Source: Deltaproteobacteria bacterium YD0425bin51 (GTDB taxonomy: Bacteria > Desulfobacterota > Desulfobacteria > Desulfobacterales > YD0425bin51). Taken from it: a DNA stretch of 64,000 nt. A program made the translations under genes and the position numbers. Below are positions 10,871 through 19,086 of this stretch, in pieces. Every line of letters begins with the position of its first letter. The first letter of the stretch is position 1. The stretch covers positions 85,864 to 149,863 of the forward strand of contig PDZS01000006.1 in the NCBI GenBank assembly GCA_002753225.1, written 5' to 3'. The notes below the pieces were generated by a model that had not been told where the DNA came from, ran no database searches, and worked only from the letters and a program-made list of their open reading frames with translations.

Positions 10871-11896
10871 TTATTTTTTTACTAGCCAAATTAATTTTTC
10901 AGCTATTTTTTCAGGATTTAAAACATAAGTTTCAGCTGAAAGTTTTATTGCTGCACATGGCATTCCATAAACAGCACAACTGTTTTCATCCTGAACAATT
11001 GTAATAGCATTAGATTTTTTTAATGAGAGTAATTCGTTAGCGCCATCTTCTCCCATCCCTGTTAGCAAAACCGCTACAGAATCACCCCCATAAACTTTAT
11101 TTATGCTTCTGAACAAATAAGATATTGAAGGTCTTGTTCCATATTCAGATTTATCTTTGCTAAGTAAAATACGATAATCTGAATTAACACCCATATGAAA
11201 ATCATCAGGAGCCATATATACTGATCCTGCCTCAATTAATTTTCCATGCGAGGCTATATGAATTGGGAGAAGACAAGTTTGCTCTAGCCATTCTGCCATT
11301 CCTTTTAAAAATCCTTGCGAGATATGCTGAACGATTAAAATTGGAATAGAAAAGTCTGAAGGAAGCTTTGATAAAATAGTTTGAAGAACAGGAGGACCGC
11401 CTGTTGAAACTCCAATAGCTATAATTTGTGGTTTTTTAGTAAGCTTTTTATCGTTTATTGAATTTTTTTGATATGCTCTTGTACACCTTGTAACAACTTT
11501 TATTTCTGACATTAATTTAACAGTGTTTATAAGTTTTTGAGCTTTAATTTTATAGTCAGGGTCATCAGGACCATATGGCTTTTCTTCTATAGCAACAGCT
11601 CCTGCTTGCATTGCATGAAAAGAAGATTCTACTGATTTATGGTCTGTTACTGCAGAAACTATCACAATTGGTGTTGCATTGCTTTGCATAATAAGGCGGG
11701 TTGTTTCAAAGCCATTAATTCCACCCATGTTAATATCCATGGTAATTACATCAGGCTTTTTTTTCTTCACAAATTCAATAGCCATTTCACCGCTTGTTGC
11801 AGCGCCAATAATTTGAATGTCAGGATCTGAACTAAGTATGTATATCAAAAGCTCCCTTGCAACCATTGAATCGTCAACAATTAATACATTAATCAT
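10871..11896 (-). CDS. cheB: Chemoreceptor glutamate methylesterase CheB (WspF-like)
   Basis: A 341-aa protein: N-terminal receiver (VDDSMVAR, VITMDINMGGINGFE, VSAVTDH, EEKPYG) and C-terminal methylesterase domain from about residue 155. The catalytic triad is visible: serine in IGVSTGGP, histidine in VQHIS, aspartate in TGMGEDGA. CheB removes methyl esters from the MCP signalling helix and is activated by CheA phosphorylation. It lies between cheA and the terminal hybrid kinase, as wspF does in the Wsp operon. The gap to cheA (about 87 bases) contains a palindromic repeat that could modulate downstream expression. Confidence 0.93.
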   Translation of the reverse strand: MINVLIVDDSMVARELLIYILSSDPDIQIIGAATSGEMAIEFVKKKKPDVITMDINMGGINGFETTRLIMQSNATPIVIVSAVTDHKSVESSFHAMQAGAVAIEEKPYGPDDPDYKIKAQKLINTVKLMSEIKVVTRCTRAYQKNSINDKKLTKKPQIIAIGVSTGGPPVLQTILSKLPSDFSIPILIVQHISQGFLKGMAEWLEQTCLLPIHIASHGKLIEAGSVYMAPDDFHMGVNSDYRILLSKDKSEYGTRPSISYLFRSINKVYGGDSVAVLLTGMGEDGANELLSLKKSNAITIVQDENSCAVYGMPCAAIKLSAETYVLNPEKIAEKLIWLVKK

Positions 11897-11907
11897 TATT
11901 TGTTCCC

Positions 11908-11993
11908 TTTAATCTTGAACACGATTAAAGGATTAAAGGATAGACATGATTAAAGAGCATCCTGTCCATCTTTTAAATCGTGTTCAGATTAAT
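11908..11993. repeat. Imperfect palindromic repeat element between cheA and cheB
   Basis: Arms at 11908-11933 and 11968-11993 are inverted copies with a few mismatches; both contain the core GAACACGATT. Three direct GATTAAAG units lie inside the left half and spacer, and the words GGATAGACATG and CATCCTGTCC pair partly in the inner loop. The form matches the short GATTAAAGGAT.../CATCCTGTCCATC palindromes often scattered in such genomes. The right arm overlaps the last codons of cheA, so the element supplies its stop codon. It would fold into a long hairpin in the cheA-cheB mRNA. Confidence 0.6.
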
Positions 11994-14098
11994 CTTTTTA
12001 TTATACTCAATAAATTATCCTGATCAAAACTGCGCTTTATGATATAAGCATTTGCTCCCGAATCAATACCACGCTCTCGATCTTCTTTGGATTCTCTTGC
12101 TGTAACCAATATGATAGGTGTTTCAGATATATTTTTTTCATTTCTAATTTTTTCTGTAAGAGAAAAGCCATTCATTCTAGGCATTTCAATGTCTGAAACT
12201 ACCAGATTAATCTTTTCAGTCTTTAAAATTGATAGGGCATCCAATCCATCAACTGCTGTTTTTACTTTATAGCCTGAAGATTCAATGACATTTTTTAATA
12301 ATATTCTTGATGTAACTGAGTCATCTACAACAAGTACTGTTGATTTAGGTATTTCAGGTTCGATATTTTCTTCTTTTTGGGTTTCTTTTACTTGAGCTAA
12401 AGCACGTGAGTTTTTAGCAAGGGATATCAAATCTTGAATATTTAGAATTGGAACAACCCTTCCTCTCCCTATAATTGTTGCGCCTGAGATTGCTTTTACA
12501 CGTGCAAGCTGACTACCAAAATGTTTAACTATACATTCTTCTTCATCTAAAATTTCATCTACTGTAAAAGCAATTTGGTGATTCCCTGATTCAACTATTA
12601 CTAATTGAATATAATCGCTATCAGAACTCTTTTTATATGAAATAGATAGTTCTAAAACTTCTCCAAGACTAACTATTGGAATTGTTTTATGATTTTCTAA
12701 AATAGTATGTCTATTTTCAATGGTTTGAAGTTCATCTTTTTTAACTCTTTTTATACGGTTTACACTAACTGTAGGAAATACAAAAACATGTTCAGAAACT
12801 CTCGTAAAAATGCCTCTGAAAGATGCTATTGTAACAGGTAGGATAATTTTAAAGTATGTGCCTTTATTTAGGCTGGTATTTACAGATATTTTGCCTCCAA
12901 GAATTTCTACCCTTTCTTGGACAATAGCCATACCAAGTCCTCTCCCTGAAATATCTGTTATAATTGGACTTGTTGAAATATCAGATTGAAAAATATATGA
13001 TATAAATGTTTGCTCATCTAAATCACGAGCAGTAGATTCAGTAATTATACCTTTTTTAATTACAACTTCTTTTAAAGATTTGATATCTATTCCGTGACCA
13101 TCATCAGAAATTATAAGCTCAATTTTATCTGATGCTGGGGTTGATACTCTTATTTTTATTTTTCCTACAGGCAATTTGTTTATTGAAATACGCTCTTTAG
13201 GCATTTCAATACCATGGTCTATAGCATTTCTAACCATGTGTATAATGGGATCTTTAATTGCTTCTAATATTCTTCTATCAATTTCAACTTCACCGCCAGT
13301 AATCTCTATATTGACTTCTTTGCCTTGATCTCTAGAAAGCTCGCGAGCCATTTTAGGAATACCTTCTAGAAAAGAGGAAAATGGAAGCATTAGAACTTGT
13401 TTGATATCTGATAGAAGTTTTTCAATCTGCTGGCTGTATGATCTATGCAAATCTTCAGTTGATTCACTTAATTCCATAATCTTTTCTTGAAGATTTTTAG
13501 GATTCCATAAATTAAATGAATCAAGCATTTGACGAAGAACTTTTATTGTATTGGCAATTGTAACCTTAACAGGAATCATTTCTTCAGTCTGGATTAACAA
13601 ATCATTAAGTTTTGATGTTGAAACTCTAATTGTATCTAAAGATTTAACTTCAGGCTTTATTTGTTCTACTATTGTAATAGGTGGTTGAGTAGGTTGTGCT
13701 TTTTCTTCGATTTTTATATTATCAATTTTGGCTATTAAGTCTCGAAAAATTTTAGGATCGCTTTCAGGTTTTTGGATATAAATTGTTATTATTTCGATCC
13801 CTTTAAGCAAGATATCCAATTGTTCTGATGAGAGTTTTGATTTAAATTTTTTACAAACAGCAAATACGTCCTCTATAGATTTGCATAATGCTTCAATCCA
13901 TTTCAAATTTACAGCTCTTGCTGCTCCTTTTAAACTATGAATTGAACGAAAAACAGTTTCGATGACAGGGATATAATCTTCATGGGAGGTAATTCTTTCA
14001 AGCTTTAACAAATTATTTGTAATTGAGTTGATATGTTCCTCAGATTCAACTTTGAATGCAGCTAAAAGACGCGCTTGAAATTCTTTTTCATTTTCCAT
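11984..14098 (-). CDS. cheA: Hybrid CheA kinase with C-terminal receiver (WspE-like)
   Basis: 704 aa. Domains in order: HPt with phosphoacceptor H54 (SIHSLKGAA); a linker without an obvious P2 CheY-docking domain; P3 dimerisation helices (about 155-240); ATPase with N box (MVRNAIDHGIE), G1 (DDGHGI) and G2 (GRGLGMAIV); CheW-like P5 domain (about 430-560); and a receiver (VDDSVTS, VVSDIEMPRMNG, lysine in IIKRSF). The CheA-REC fusion is characteristic of Wsp/Frz-type alternative-function systems rather than flagellar steering, the fused receiver usually acting as phosphate sink or relay. The gene follows the MCP by 9 bases and precedes cheB. Its last codons lie in the palindromic repeat. Confidence 0.92.
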   Translation of the reverse strand: MENEKEFQARLLAAFKVESEEHINSITNNLLKLERITSHEDYIPVIETVFRSIHSLKGAARAVNLKWIEALCKSIEDVFAVCKKFKSKLSSEQLDILLKGIEIITIYIQKPESDPKIFRDLIAKIDNIKIEEKAQPTQPPITIVEQIKPEVKSLDTIRVSTSKLNDLLIQTEEMIPVKVTIANTIKVLRQMLDSFNLWNPKNLQEKIMELSESTEDLHRSYSQQIEKLLSDIKQVLMLPFSSFLEGIPKMARELSRDQGKEVNIEITGGEVEIDRRILEAIKDPIIHMVRNAIDHGIEMPKERISINKLPVGKIKIRVSTPASDKIELIISDDGHGIDIKSLKEVVIKKGIITESTARDLDEQTFISYIFQSDISTSPIITDISGRGLGMAIVQERVEILGGKISVNTSLNKGTYFKIILPVTIASFRGIFTRVSEHVFVFPTVSVNRIKRVKKDELQTIENRHTILENHKTIPIVSLGEVLELSISYKKSSDSDYIQLVIVESGNHQIAFTVDEILDEEECIVKHFGSQLARVKAISGATIIGRGRVVPILNIQDLISLAKNSRALAQVKETQKEENIEPEIPKSTVLVVDDSVTSRILLKNVIESSGYKVKTAVDGLDALSILKTEKINLVVSDIEMPRMNGFSLTEKIRNEKNISETPIILVTARESKEDRERGIDSGANAYIIKRSFDQDNLLSIIKRLI

Positions 14099-14107
14099 AA
14101 AAGCCTC

Positions 14108-15718
14108 TTATAGGATGTATCTAGAAACCATATCTTGCAAGCCTTTGCTCAGTTGTTTCAAATTGGTTGCAGATTCCTCCAACTGTTTTGCTCCATTAGC
14201 ATTCTGAAGGCTTGATTGCTTTATTCCATCCATTGCAGAAACAACTTGATCTACTCCCACAAGCTGCTGCTGACTTGAAGCTGCTATCTGAATAGCAAAT
14301 TGTGTTGCGTTTGTAATGCTTTTATAAAGGTTTTCAATTGCTTCTCCTGCTTGACAAGTTTGAGCTTCACCTGTGCTAACAGCTTTAGCTCCGTGTTCAG
14401 TTGCCATTACTGTTGTACTAACAGCTTTTTGAATGTCATTTAATATGGAGCGCACCTGAGTTGTGGCTTGTTTTGATTTCTCTGCAAGGCGTCTTATTTC
14501 ATGAGCAACTACCCCGAAACCTTTGCCTGCTTCACCAGCTTTAACTGCTTCAATGGAAGCGTTTACAGCAAGCAGATTAGATTGTTCAGCGAGATCATTC
14601 ACTGTTGCAATAATTTCACCAATGGATTGAGTCTGTTCACTAAGTTTTACTGTGCTGTCTGCAATGAAATGCATTTGTTCTTTGATTTGAGACATCCCTT
14701 TTATTGATTCATTTGTTGCACGTTGTCCTATTTGTGCAATATCAGATGCTTTTTGTGCAGTTTCTGACATCATTTTGGCTTTTTGATTAGAAATTTGTGC
14801 AGTCTGTTTTACTTCTTCTACTGTTGTCATGGTTTCATTAACTGAAACAGAGCTTTCTGTAGCGCTTGTTGCAAATTGAGTAACAGCAGATGATATTTGG
14901 CTTGAAGATGAAGCTAGAATATTTGAGCCTTCTTTTATTTCATTTATTTGTTTTCGAAGATATGTAATAGTCTTAACAATAGATATCCATAATATTCCTA
15001 TTTCATCTGACCTGTCTATGTTAGTTAGGTCTAAAGACAAATTTCCATCTGACACCTTTTCAACAATTTCACATAATTTTTTTAATGTAGGAACAATTGA
15101 TTTGGTTATAAGTGCAGCAATAACAATACAAGAAGCTATTGCAATAAAAATAACTGCATAGCAAATAAATAAAGCTCTATCCTCATACATACTAGCATTT
15201 GACATGAATTTTTTGGCTTTATTATCAGCAAAATCCCTTATCTTGTCTATATTTTCATCAATTTTTTCAACATAGCTAAAGGCTTTGGTTTGAATATCAA
15301 AGGCCTTTTCTTTTTGGTTATTTTTTATAAAAACAATTTGTTCTTCCCTTATTCCTTTCCAATCAGTAAAATTTTTTTTAATATTTTCGACTAATTTTTT
15401 ATCTCCTAAAAACTGTTCTTCAACAATTTCCATATTTTCATTAAATGATTTCTCATATTCTTTAATTTTAGATATATTCTCTTTAAATTCATCATAATAT
15501 ATAATGTTATTAATATGAAAACGTATCTTTAATAGGTCATTACTTGATGTTAATATAGCTTTAGTTACAGCAAAAGGATGCTCATATAGATTTAATGTAA
15601 GTTTAGCAAGTTCTTTCATATAATTAATAGTTACAAAGCTTATGATCAAGATAAACATTATCATAACGCCAGAAAGTAAAGATAGTTTTATTGAAAATTT
15701 AAAATTTTTAAATTGCAT
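14108..15718 (-). CDS. Methyl-accepting chemotaxis protein (WspA-like receptor)
   Basis: The start is set at 15718 (MQFKNFKFSIKL): GGAGG lies seven bases upstream, and the longer frame to 15754 would run into the preceding cheW. The 536-aa product has a membrane helix near the N-terminus (LLSGVMIMFILIISFVTI), a four-helix-bundle periplasmic sensor of about 150 residues, a second membrane helix (FICYAVIFIAIASCIVIAAL), a HAMP linker and a signalling hairpin. The hairpin tip reads EQSNLLAVNASIEAVKAGEAG, recognisable but slightly divergent from the usual ALNAAIEAARAGE. No C-terminal CheR-docking pentapeptide is seen. The receptor feeds the CheA/CheW complex encoded by its neighbours. The ligand is unknown. 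Confidence 0.9.
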   Translation of the reverse strand: MQFKNFKFSIKLSLLSGVMIMFILIISFVTINYMKELAKLTLNLYEHPFAVTKAILTSSNDLLKIRFHINNIIYYDEFKENISKIKEYEKSFNENMEIVEEQFLGDKKLVENIKKNFTDWKGIREEQIVFIKNNQKEKAFDIQTKAFSYVEKIDENIDKIRDFADNKAKKFMSNASMYEDRALFICYAVIFIAIASCIVIAALITKSIVPTLKKLCEIVEKVSDGNLSLDLTNIDRSDEIGILWISIVKTITYLRKQINEIKEGSNILASSSSQISSAVTQFATSATESSVSVNETMTTVEEVKQTAQISNQKAKMMSETAQKASDIAQIGQRATNESIKGMSQIKEQMHFIADSTVKLSEQTQSIGEIIATVNDLAEQSNLLAVNASIEAVKAGEAGKGFGVVAHEIRRLAEKSKQATTQVRSILNDIQKAVSTTVMATEHGAKAVSTGEAQTCQAGEAIENLYKSITNATQFAIQIAASSQQQLVGVDQVVSAMDGIKQSSLQNANGAKQLEESATNLKQLSKGLQDMVSRYIL

Positions 15719-15737
15719 TTCACATCCTCCTATTTTT

Positions 15738-16259
15738 TTATGTGACCTCATCATGAATAATGATTTTTTTATCTGTTAAAATTTTTTCAATATCTAAAAT
15801 TATTAAGAATTCTTTAGTAACACCCTTGATATATTCTGCCTGAATTCCTTTTAATGTAGGAGGAGCAGGCTGAATAGATGTTAATGGTATTGATTTTGCG
15901 GCAATTATGGAATCAGCTATTATACAAGTTTCCATTGAATTATAACTTACAATTATAACTTTTTGAAAATCATGAATACCTTTTGCAGGGAGATCAAAGA
16001 AAAACTTAAGATCCATTACAGGTAAAATCTGTCCTCTTACATTTATTATTCCCATTAAGAATGGAGGTGTAAAAGGGAGAGGGGTGAGATCTTTTAAAGG
16101 AAGAATTTCTCTTATAAAAAGGCTCTCTATACCATATTTTTCATTTGATAAGTAAAATTCAACTATATCAAGCTGTAAAAGTTTTGCTTCAATTATTTCC
16201 TTTTTTTTTGCCAAATCTTTTGCCCGTTGAAGTAGAATTTCTTCTTTATCTAAATTCAT
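15738..16259 (-). CDS. cheW: CheW adaptor, second copy (WspD-like)
   Basis: A 173-aa CheW domain protein with an N-terminal charged helix extension of about 28 residues. The core shows VEFYLSNEKYGI, IREI, the GIINVRGQILPVMDL segment typical of CheW, and the C-terminal ILDIEKIL strand. CheW couples the MCP tip to the CheA P5 domain. Its ATG overlaps the end of cheR by four bases (ATGA), so translation is coupled. Having two CheW genes flanking a CheR-TPR gene is exactly the wspB-wspC-wspD arrangement; the longer copy stands in the wspD position. Confidence 0.88.
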   Translation of the reverse strand: MNLDKEEILLQRAKDLAKKKEIIEAKLLQLDIVEFYLSNEKYGIESLFIREILPLKDLTPLPFTPPFLMGIINVRGQILPVMDLKFFFDLPAKGIHDFQKVIIVSYNSMETCIIADSIIAAKSIPLTSIQPAPPTLKGIQAEYIKGVTKEFLIILDIEKILTDKKIIIHDEVT

Positions 16260-17533
16260 AATTTTGATTCGCCTCTTATTATTTCTATAGTATCTAATAA
16301 TTCTCCAGCTGTTAATCCCTCTGATAATAGAATAGTATTATTTCTATCTATTTTATTTAAAAGATCTGCGGCATTTTTAAAATTTTTTTGAGATTCATAT
16401 AGATTATTTAATTTTAAATTTAAATTGCCTAGAATAAAATGTGCCATTATAAAATCTGGATCAGCATATAATGTTTTTCTTAAATTATTAACAGCTTCTG
16501 TATTGTTTCCCTTTTCTTGATGAATTAATGCTTTAAGGTAATAAAGTTCAGGATTCATCTTATGAACAGATAGCCCTCTATCACACCATTTAAGAGCTTC
16601 GTCATTATTGCCCATGTCAGCGTTTATTTTAGCTTTTTCATAATAATAAATGGGTTTTTCATCTGTATAAACTGGCAGAGGTTCAAAATTAAAAGAAATG
16701 TTTTGTGGTATTGGAGAAGGTTTGCTTTTAATAGTCTGTTTGCAATAGAAAATTGTTTCATCCATATTCATATATTTAAAACGTTTAAATAGAATATGTG
16801 ATGCTTCAGCAGGGCTAACAAATAGTAATCCTTCTTCGGAAAGATTATCAAAAAGCTTGTCAATAACTCTACTTACACATTCTGGAGTAAAATACATCAG
16901 AACATTTTTGCAAAATATCAAATCAATATTATTAAAATTATAGTTAGTTTCAGATAGATTTAAATCTGAAAATGTTATCATTTTTTTGATTTTTAAAATG
17001 ATTTCATATTCTTTATCTTTTTTTAAAAAATATTGAGTTTTTAACCAGCTAGGAACGTTTCTAAATGACCAGTCTGAGTAAATTCCTTTTTTTGCTTTAT
17101 CAATGGCATATCGATTTATATCAGTAGCTATTATTATGATTTTCCAGTCAGATATGTCTGGAATTAATTTAGAAAGTAAAATAGCAATAGTATAAGCTTC
17201 TTCACCTGTTGCAACACCAGCGTGCCAAATTTTAATATATTTTTGGCTTTTTCGCCTATTAAAAATCAAATCAGGGAGAATCTGATATTCAAGGACCTGA
17301 AACATTTTATGATCCCTGTAAAAATAAGTCTCGCAAATAGTTAATTTACAAATAAAATCATCAAGTTCTTTTGTAGAAAGGGGTATATTAGATAAAATTT
17401 TTTGGCTATATGATTCAATATTTTCGATTCTTTCTAAATCAGGAAAGCGATTTTCAGGAAAATGTAATCCAAAGGAATCTGAAATAAATTTGCTTATTAG
17501 TGATAACTGTTCATTAGTTAGTTTAGGTTTCAT
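16256..17533 (-). CDS. cheR: CheR methyltransferase with C-terminal TPR repeats (WspC-like)
   Basis: 425 aa. The N-terminal half is a SAM-dependent MCP glutamate methyltransferase: ETYFYRD, the SAM loop reading HAGVATGEEAYTIAI (normally WSAACSTGEEPYS), ATDIN, and FCKNVLMYF (normally FCRNVLIYF). The C-terminal 130 or so residues contain TPR units (YEKAKINADMGNNDEALKWCDRGL, YLKALIHQEKGNNTEAV, HFILGNLNLKLNNLYESQ). CheR-TPR fusions occur in Wsp and Frz systems, where the TPR part mediates protein contacts. The VAT in place of ACS in the SAM loop is a mild variation. It overlaps cheW on both sides, by 4 and 11 bases. Confidence 0.9.
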   Translation of the reverse strand: MKPKLTNEQLSLISKFISDSFGLHFPENRFPDLERIENIESYSQKILSNIPLSTKELDDFICKLTICETYFYRDHKMFQVLEYQILPDLIFNRRKSQKYIKIWHAGVATGEEAYTIAILLSKLIPDISDWKIIIIATDINRYAIDKAKKGIYSDWSFRNVPSWLKTQYFLKKDKEYEIILKIKKMITFSDLNLSETNYNFNNIDLIFCKNVLMYFTPECVSRVIDKLFDNLSEEGLLFVSPAEASHILFKRFKYMNMDETIFYCKQTIKSKPSPIPQNISFNFEPLPVYTDEKPIYYYEKAKINADMGNNDEALKWCDRGLSVHKMNPELYYLKALIHQEKGNNTEAVNNLRKTLYADPDFIMAHFILGNLNLKLNNLYESQKNFKNAADLLNKIDRNNTILLSEGLTAGELLDTIEIIRGESKL

Positions 17534-17960
17534 TTATATCTAAGCTAAGTAAACGGTCAAGATTATATATAAGAATCATTCCATCTTCACGAATGACTAC
17601 TCCTTCAATATCTAAAGAATTTGGCAAAATTTTTTTTCCTAGTGTAAGGTCTTCATTTGTAAGCTCTAGTACTTTTGTAACTTCATCTACCCATAAAGCA
17701 ACTGTTCTTTCAGATGTTTTTGCGATAATAAATTGGTCAGACAAATGAATATCTCGTTCTTCAATTTTAAAACACTTGCGAAGATTAATTACTGGAATTA
17801 TGCTTCCTTCAAAATTGATAAGCCCTAAAACTATTTTAGGAGCTTCAGTAAGCGGAGTAATTGCTGCTGCATGAACAACTCTTTCAACATTTGATAAGGT
17901 TATGGCATATTCTTTTTGCTCAATTGTAAAAATTGCGAGTTTGGTTATATCAGTAACCAT
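17523..17960 (-). CDS. cheW: CheW adaptor, first copy (WspB-like)
   Basis: A 145-aa single CheW domain: LAIFTIEQKEYAI, VERVVHA, then GLINFEGSIIPVINLRKCF (the hallmark G-x-I-N-x-x-G-x-x-x-P-V segment) and the closing strand MILIYNLDRLL. It links the receptor to CheA. It is the first of the two cheW genes in the transcript and overlaps cheR by 11 bases. The 68-aa gene lies 20 bases upstream, so the PilZ gene and the 68-aa gene probably head the same operon. Confidence 0.9.
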   Translation of the reverse strand: MVTDITKLAIFTIEQKEYAITLSNVERVVHAAAITPLTEAPKIVLGLINFEGSIIPVINLRKCFKIEERDIHLSDQFIIAKTSERTVALWVDEVTKVLELTNEDLTLGKKILPNSLDIEGVVIREDGMILIYNLDRLLSLDINET

Positions 17961-17980
17961 TGTTAATGTTTATTCCTTAA

Positions 17981-18187
17981 TTATTTTCTAGCAAATTTAG
18001 CATTTTTTAACTTTTCTTTATTTTTAAGTAGCATTTCATAAGCTTCAGGAATGGAAATTTTATGTTGGTACGCAACTCTTTCAAGCGTTTGATTAAGGTT
18101 TTCGATCATCTCTGATAATCTTTGCTCAGGTGTTAATTTTAAAAAAGCCTCCATCATTTCTTTTTTTTTTTTTTTCATAATATCCAT
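17981..18187 (-). CDS. Small highly charged helical protein, unknown function
   Basis: 68 aa, opening with a run of lysines (MDIMKKKKKEMM) written by an A-rich tract, then two predicted amphipathic helices (FLKLTPEQRLSEMIENLNQTLERVA, SIPEAYEMLLKNKEKLKNAKF). I do not recognise the family. It sits between a PilZ gene and cheW on the same strand with gaps of 17 and 20 bases, so it is probably part of the chemosensory transcript. The 14-base homopolymer near its start is prone to slippage, which could make its expression variable. A real gene is likely because of its spacing and start context, but this is not certain. Confidence 0.55.
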   Translation of the reverse strand: MDIMKKKKKEMMEAFLKLTPEQRLSEMIENLNQTLERVAYQHKISIPEAYEMLLKNKEKLKNAKFARK

Positions 18188-18204
18188 TAGTTTGCTTTCT
18201 TAAT

Positions 18205-18588
18205 CTATAGATTTGATAAGTACTTTTTCAGGTTTTCAGGTAAATCTAAGAATTTAACACCAAATACATTGTATCTATAATATATAGTGGGATTTGTCCA
18301 TCTTATTTCAACTTTGACATTAACATTCATTTCATTATCAGACAAACCTTCAAATTTTGTTATAAAAATTTCTTTGCAGTTTTGTATCAGTTCAGTCAGT
18401 TTTCTAAATCTGTTGGTAATTAACTTAAAACCTCCAACGCTTAAATCTGCTACCATACAGTTGACATCTATCTCTTCATCATTTATAGGATTTTTAAATT
18501 TTATTATAACATTTGTTGAATGTATGTTTTTTTCATTAAAAACATCTATTGGAATTCTTTTTGATTCTCTTCTTTCACTTGATGACAT
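18205..18588 (-). CDS. PilZ domain protein heading the chemosensory operon
   Basis: A 127-aa protein with the PilZ pair: RxxxR (R7-ESK-R11) and DxSxxG (DLSVGG), followed by barrel strands and the GVKFLDL closing segment. It should bind c-di-GMP if both motifs are functional. An insertion of about 20 residues separates the arginine motif from the second motif compared with the PilZ protein at 2.5 kb. Its position upstream of cheW-cheR-cheW-MCP-cheA-cheB would connect c-di-GMP to this pathway. That is interesting because Wsp systems classically drive c-di-GMP synthesis, yet no GGDEF gene is seen here. The upstream gap of about 120 bp is shared with the divergent hendecad-repeat gene. Confidence 0.8.
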   Translation of the reverse strand: MSSSERRESKRIPIDVFNEKNIHSTNVIIKFKNPINDEEIDVNCMVADLSVGGFKLITNRFRKLTELIQNCKEIFITKFEGLSDNEMNVNVKVEIRWTNPTIYYRYNVFGVKFLDLPENLKKYLSNL

Positions 18589-18708
18589 TTCCTTTAACTC
18601 CTGTGGTTTTTATTTGATAAATTATTTTACCATAAAAAACTTGACTTTCCTATATTTTAATGCTTATTTTATTTTGGAAGTATAATTAAATGTAAAGGAT
18701 AAAAATAT

Positions 18709-19086
18709 ATGGCAGTAAATCGAGTAAATAGTCCATCTTGGGCAGCAATAGACAAAGCTAAAATGGCTCGACAAAATGAATCTGCCACATTAGATAGTAT
18801 TGAGAAAACTCAAAGCAACTCTTCTTCAGCTTATAAAGTAAATTTTTCAGAATCAGCGCTTATACAAGCAAGACAGACATACTCCCAAGAACAGCAACAA
18901 GCTTCTGCTTCTTATGGACAAAACTTGCAGCAAGCTCAATTAACTTATGAACAGGAAACAAGTGCTGCTGAGTCAAAATATAGCCAGAATAAAGCTGTTG
19001 CTTCTGCAACCTATAATCAAGAAAAGCAAATGGCTGCTGCAAAATATAGAAATGCTCAAAGTTCAAGTTTACAAGCTAAAGCTTAA
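18709..19086 (+). CDS. Gln/Ala-rich protein with six tyrosines at exact 11-residue spacing
   Basis: 125 aa, no signal peptide or membrane segment. The N-terminal part is polar (WAAIDKAKMARQNES) and carries YKVNFSESALIQARQ. The C-terminal half is a regular hendecad array: tyrosines at 58, 69, 80, 91, 102 and 113 are each exactly 11 residues apart, in blocks of the form [TSK]-Y-x-Q-x-K/Q-x-A-x-A. Eleven-residue periodicity predicts a right-handed or weakly twisted coiled coil. I do not recognise the family. It is divergent from the PilZ/chemosensory operon and converges with tatD, overlapping its 3' end by 11 bases. Role unknown; a structural or assembly part is plausible. Confidence 0.65.
   Translation: MAVNRVNSPSWAAIDKAKMARQNESATLDSIEKTQSNSSSAYKVNFSESALIQARQTYSQEQQQASASYGQNLQQAQLTYEQETSAAESKYSQNKAVASATYNQEKQMAAAKYRNAQSSSLQAKA

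Noticed and set aside
18160..18182. Homopolymer T/A tract as a deliberate phase-variation switch
   Set aside because: The tract encodes a lysine run in a very AT-rich genome; one tract without comparison data is not evidence of phase variation.
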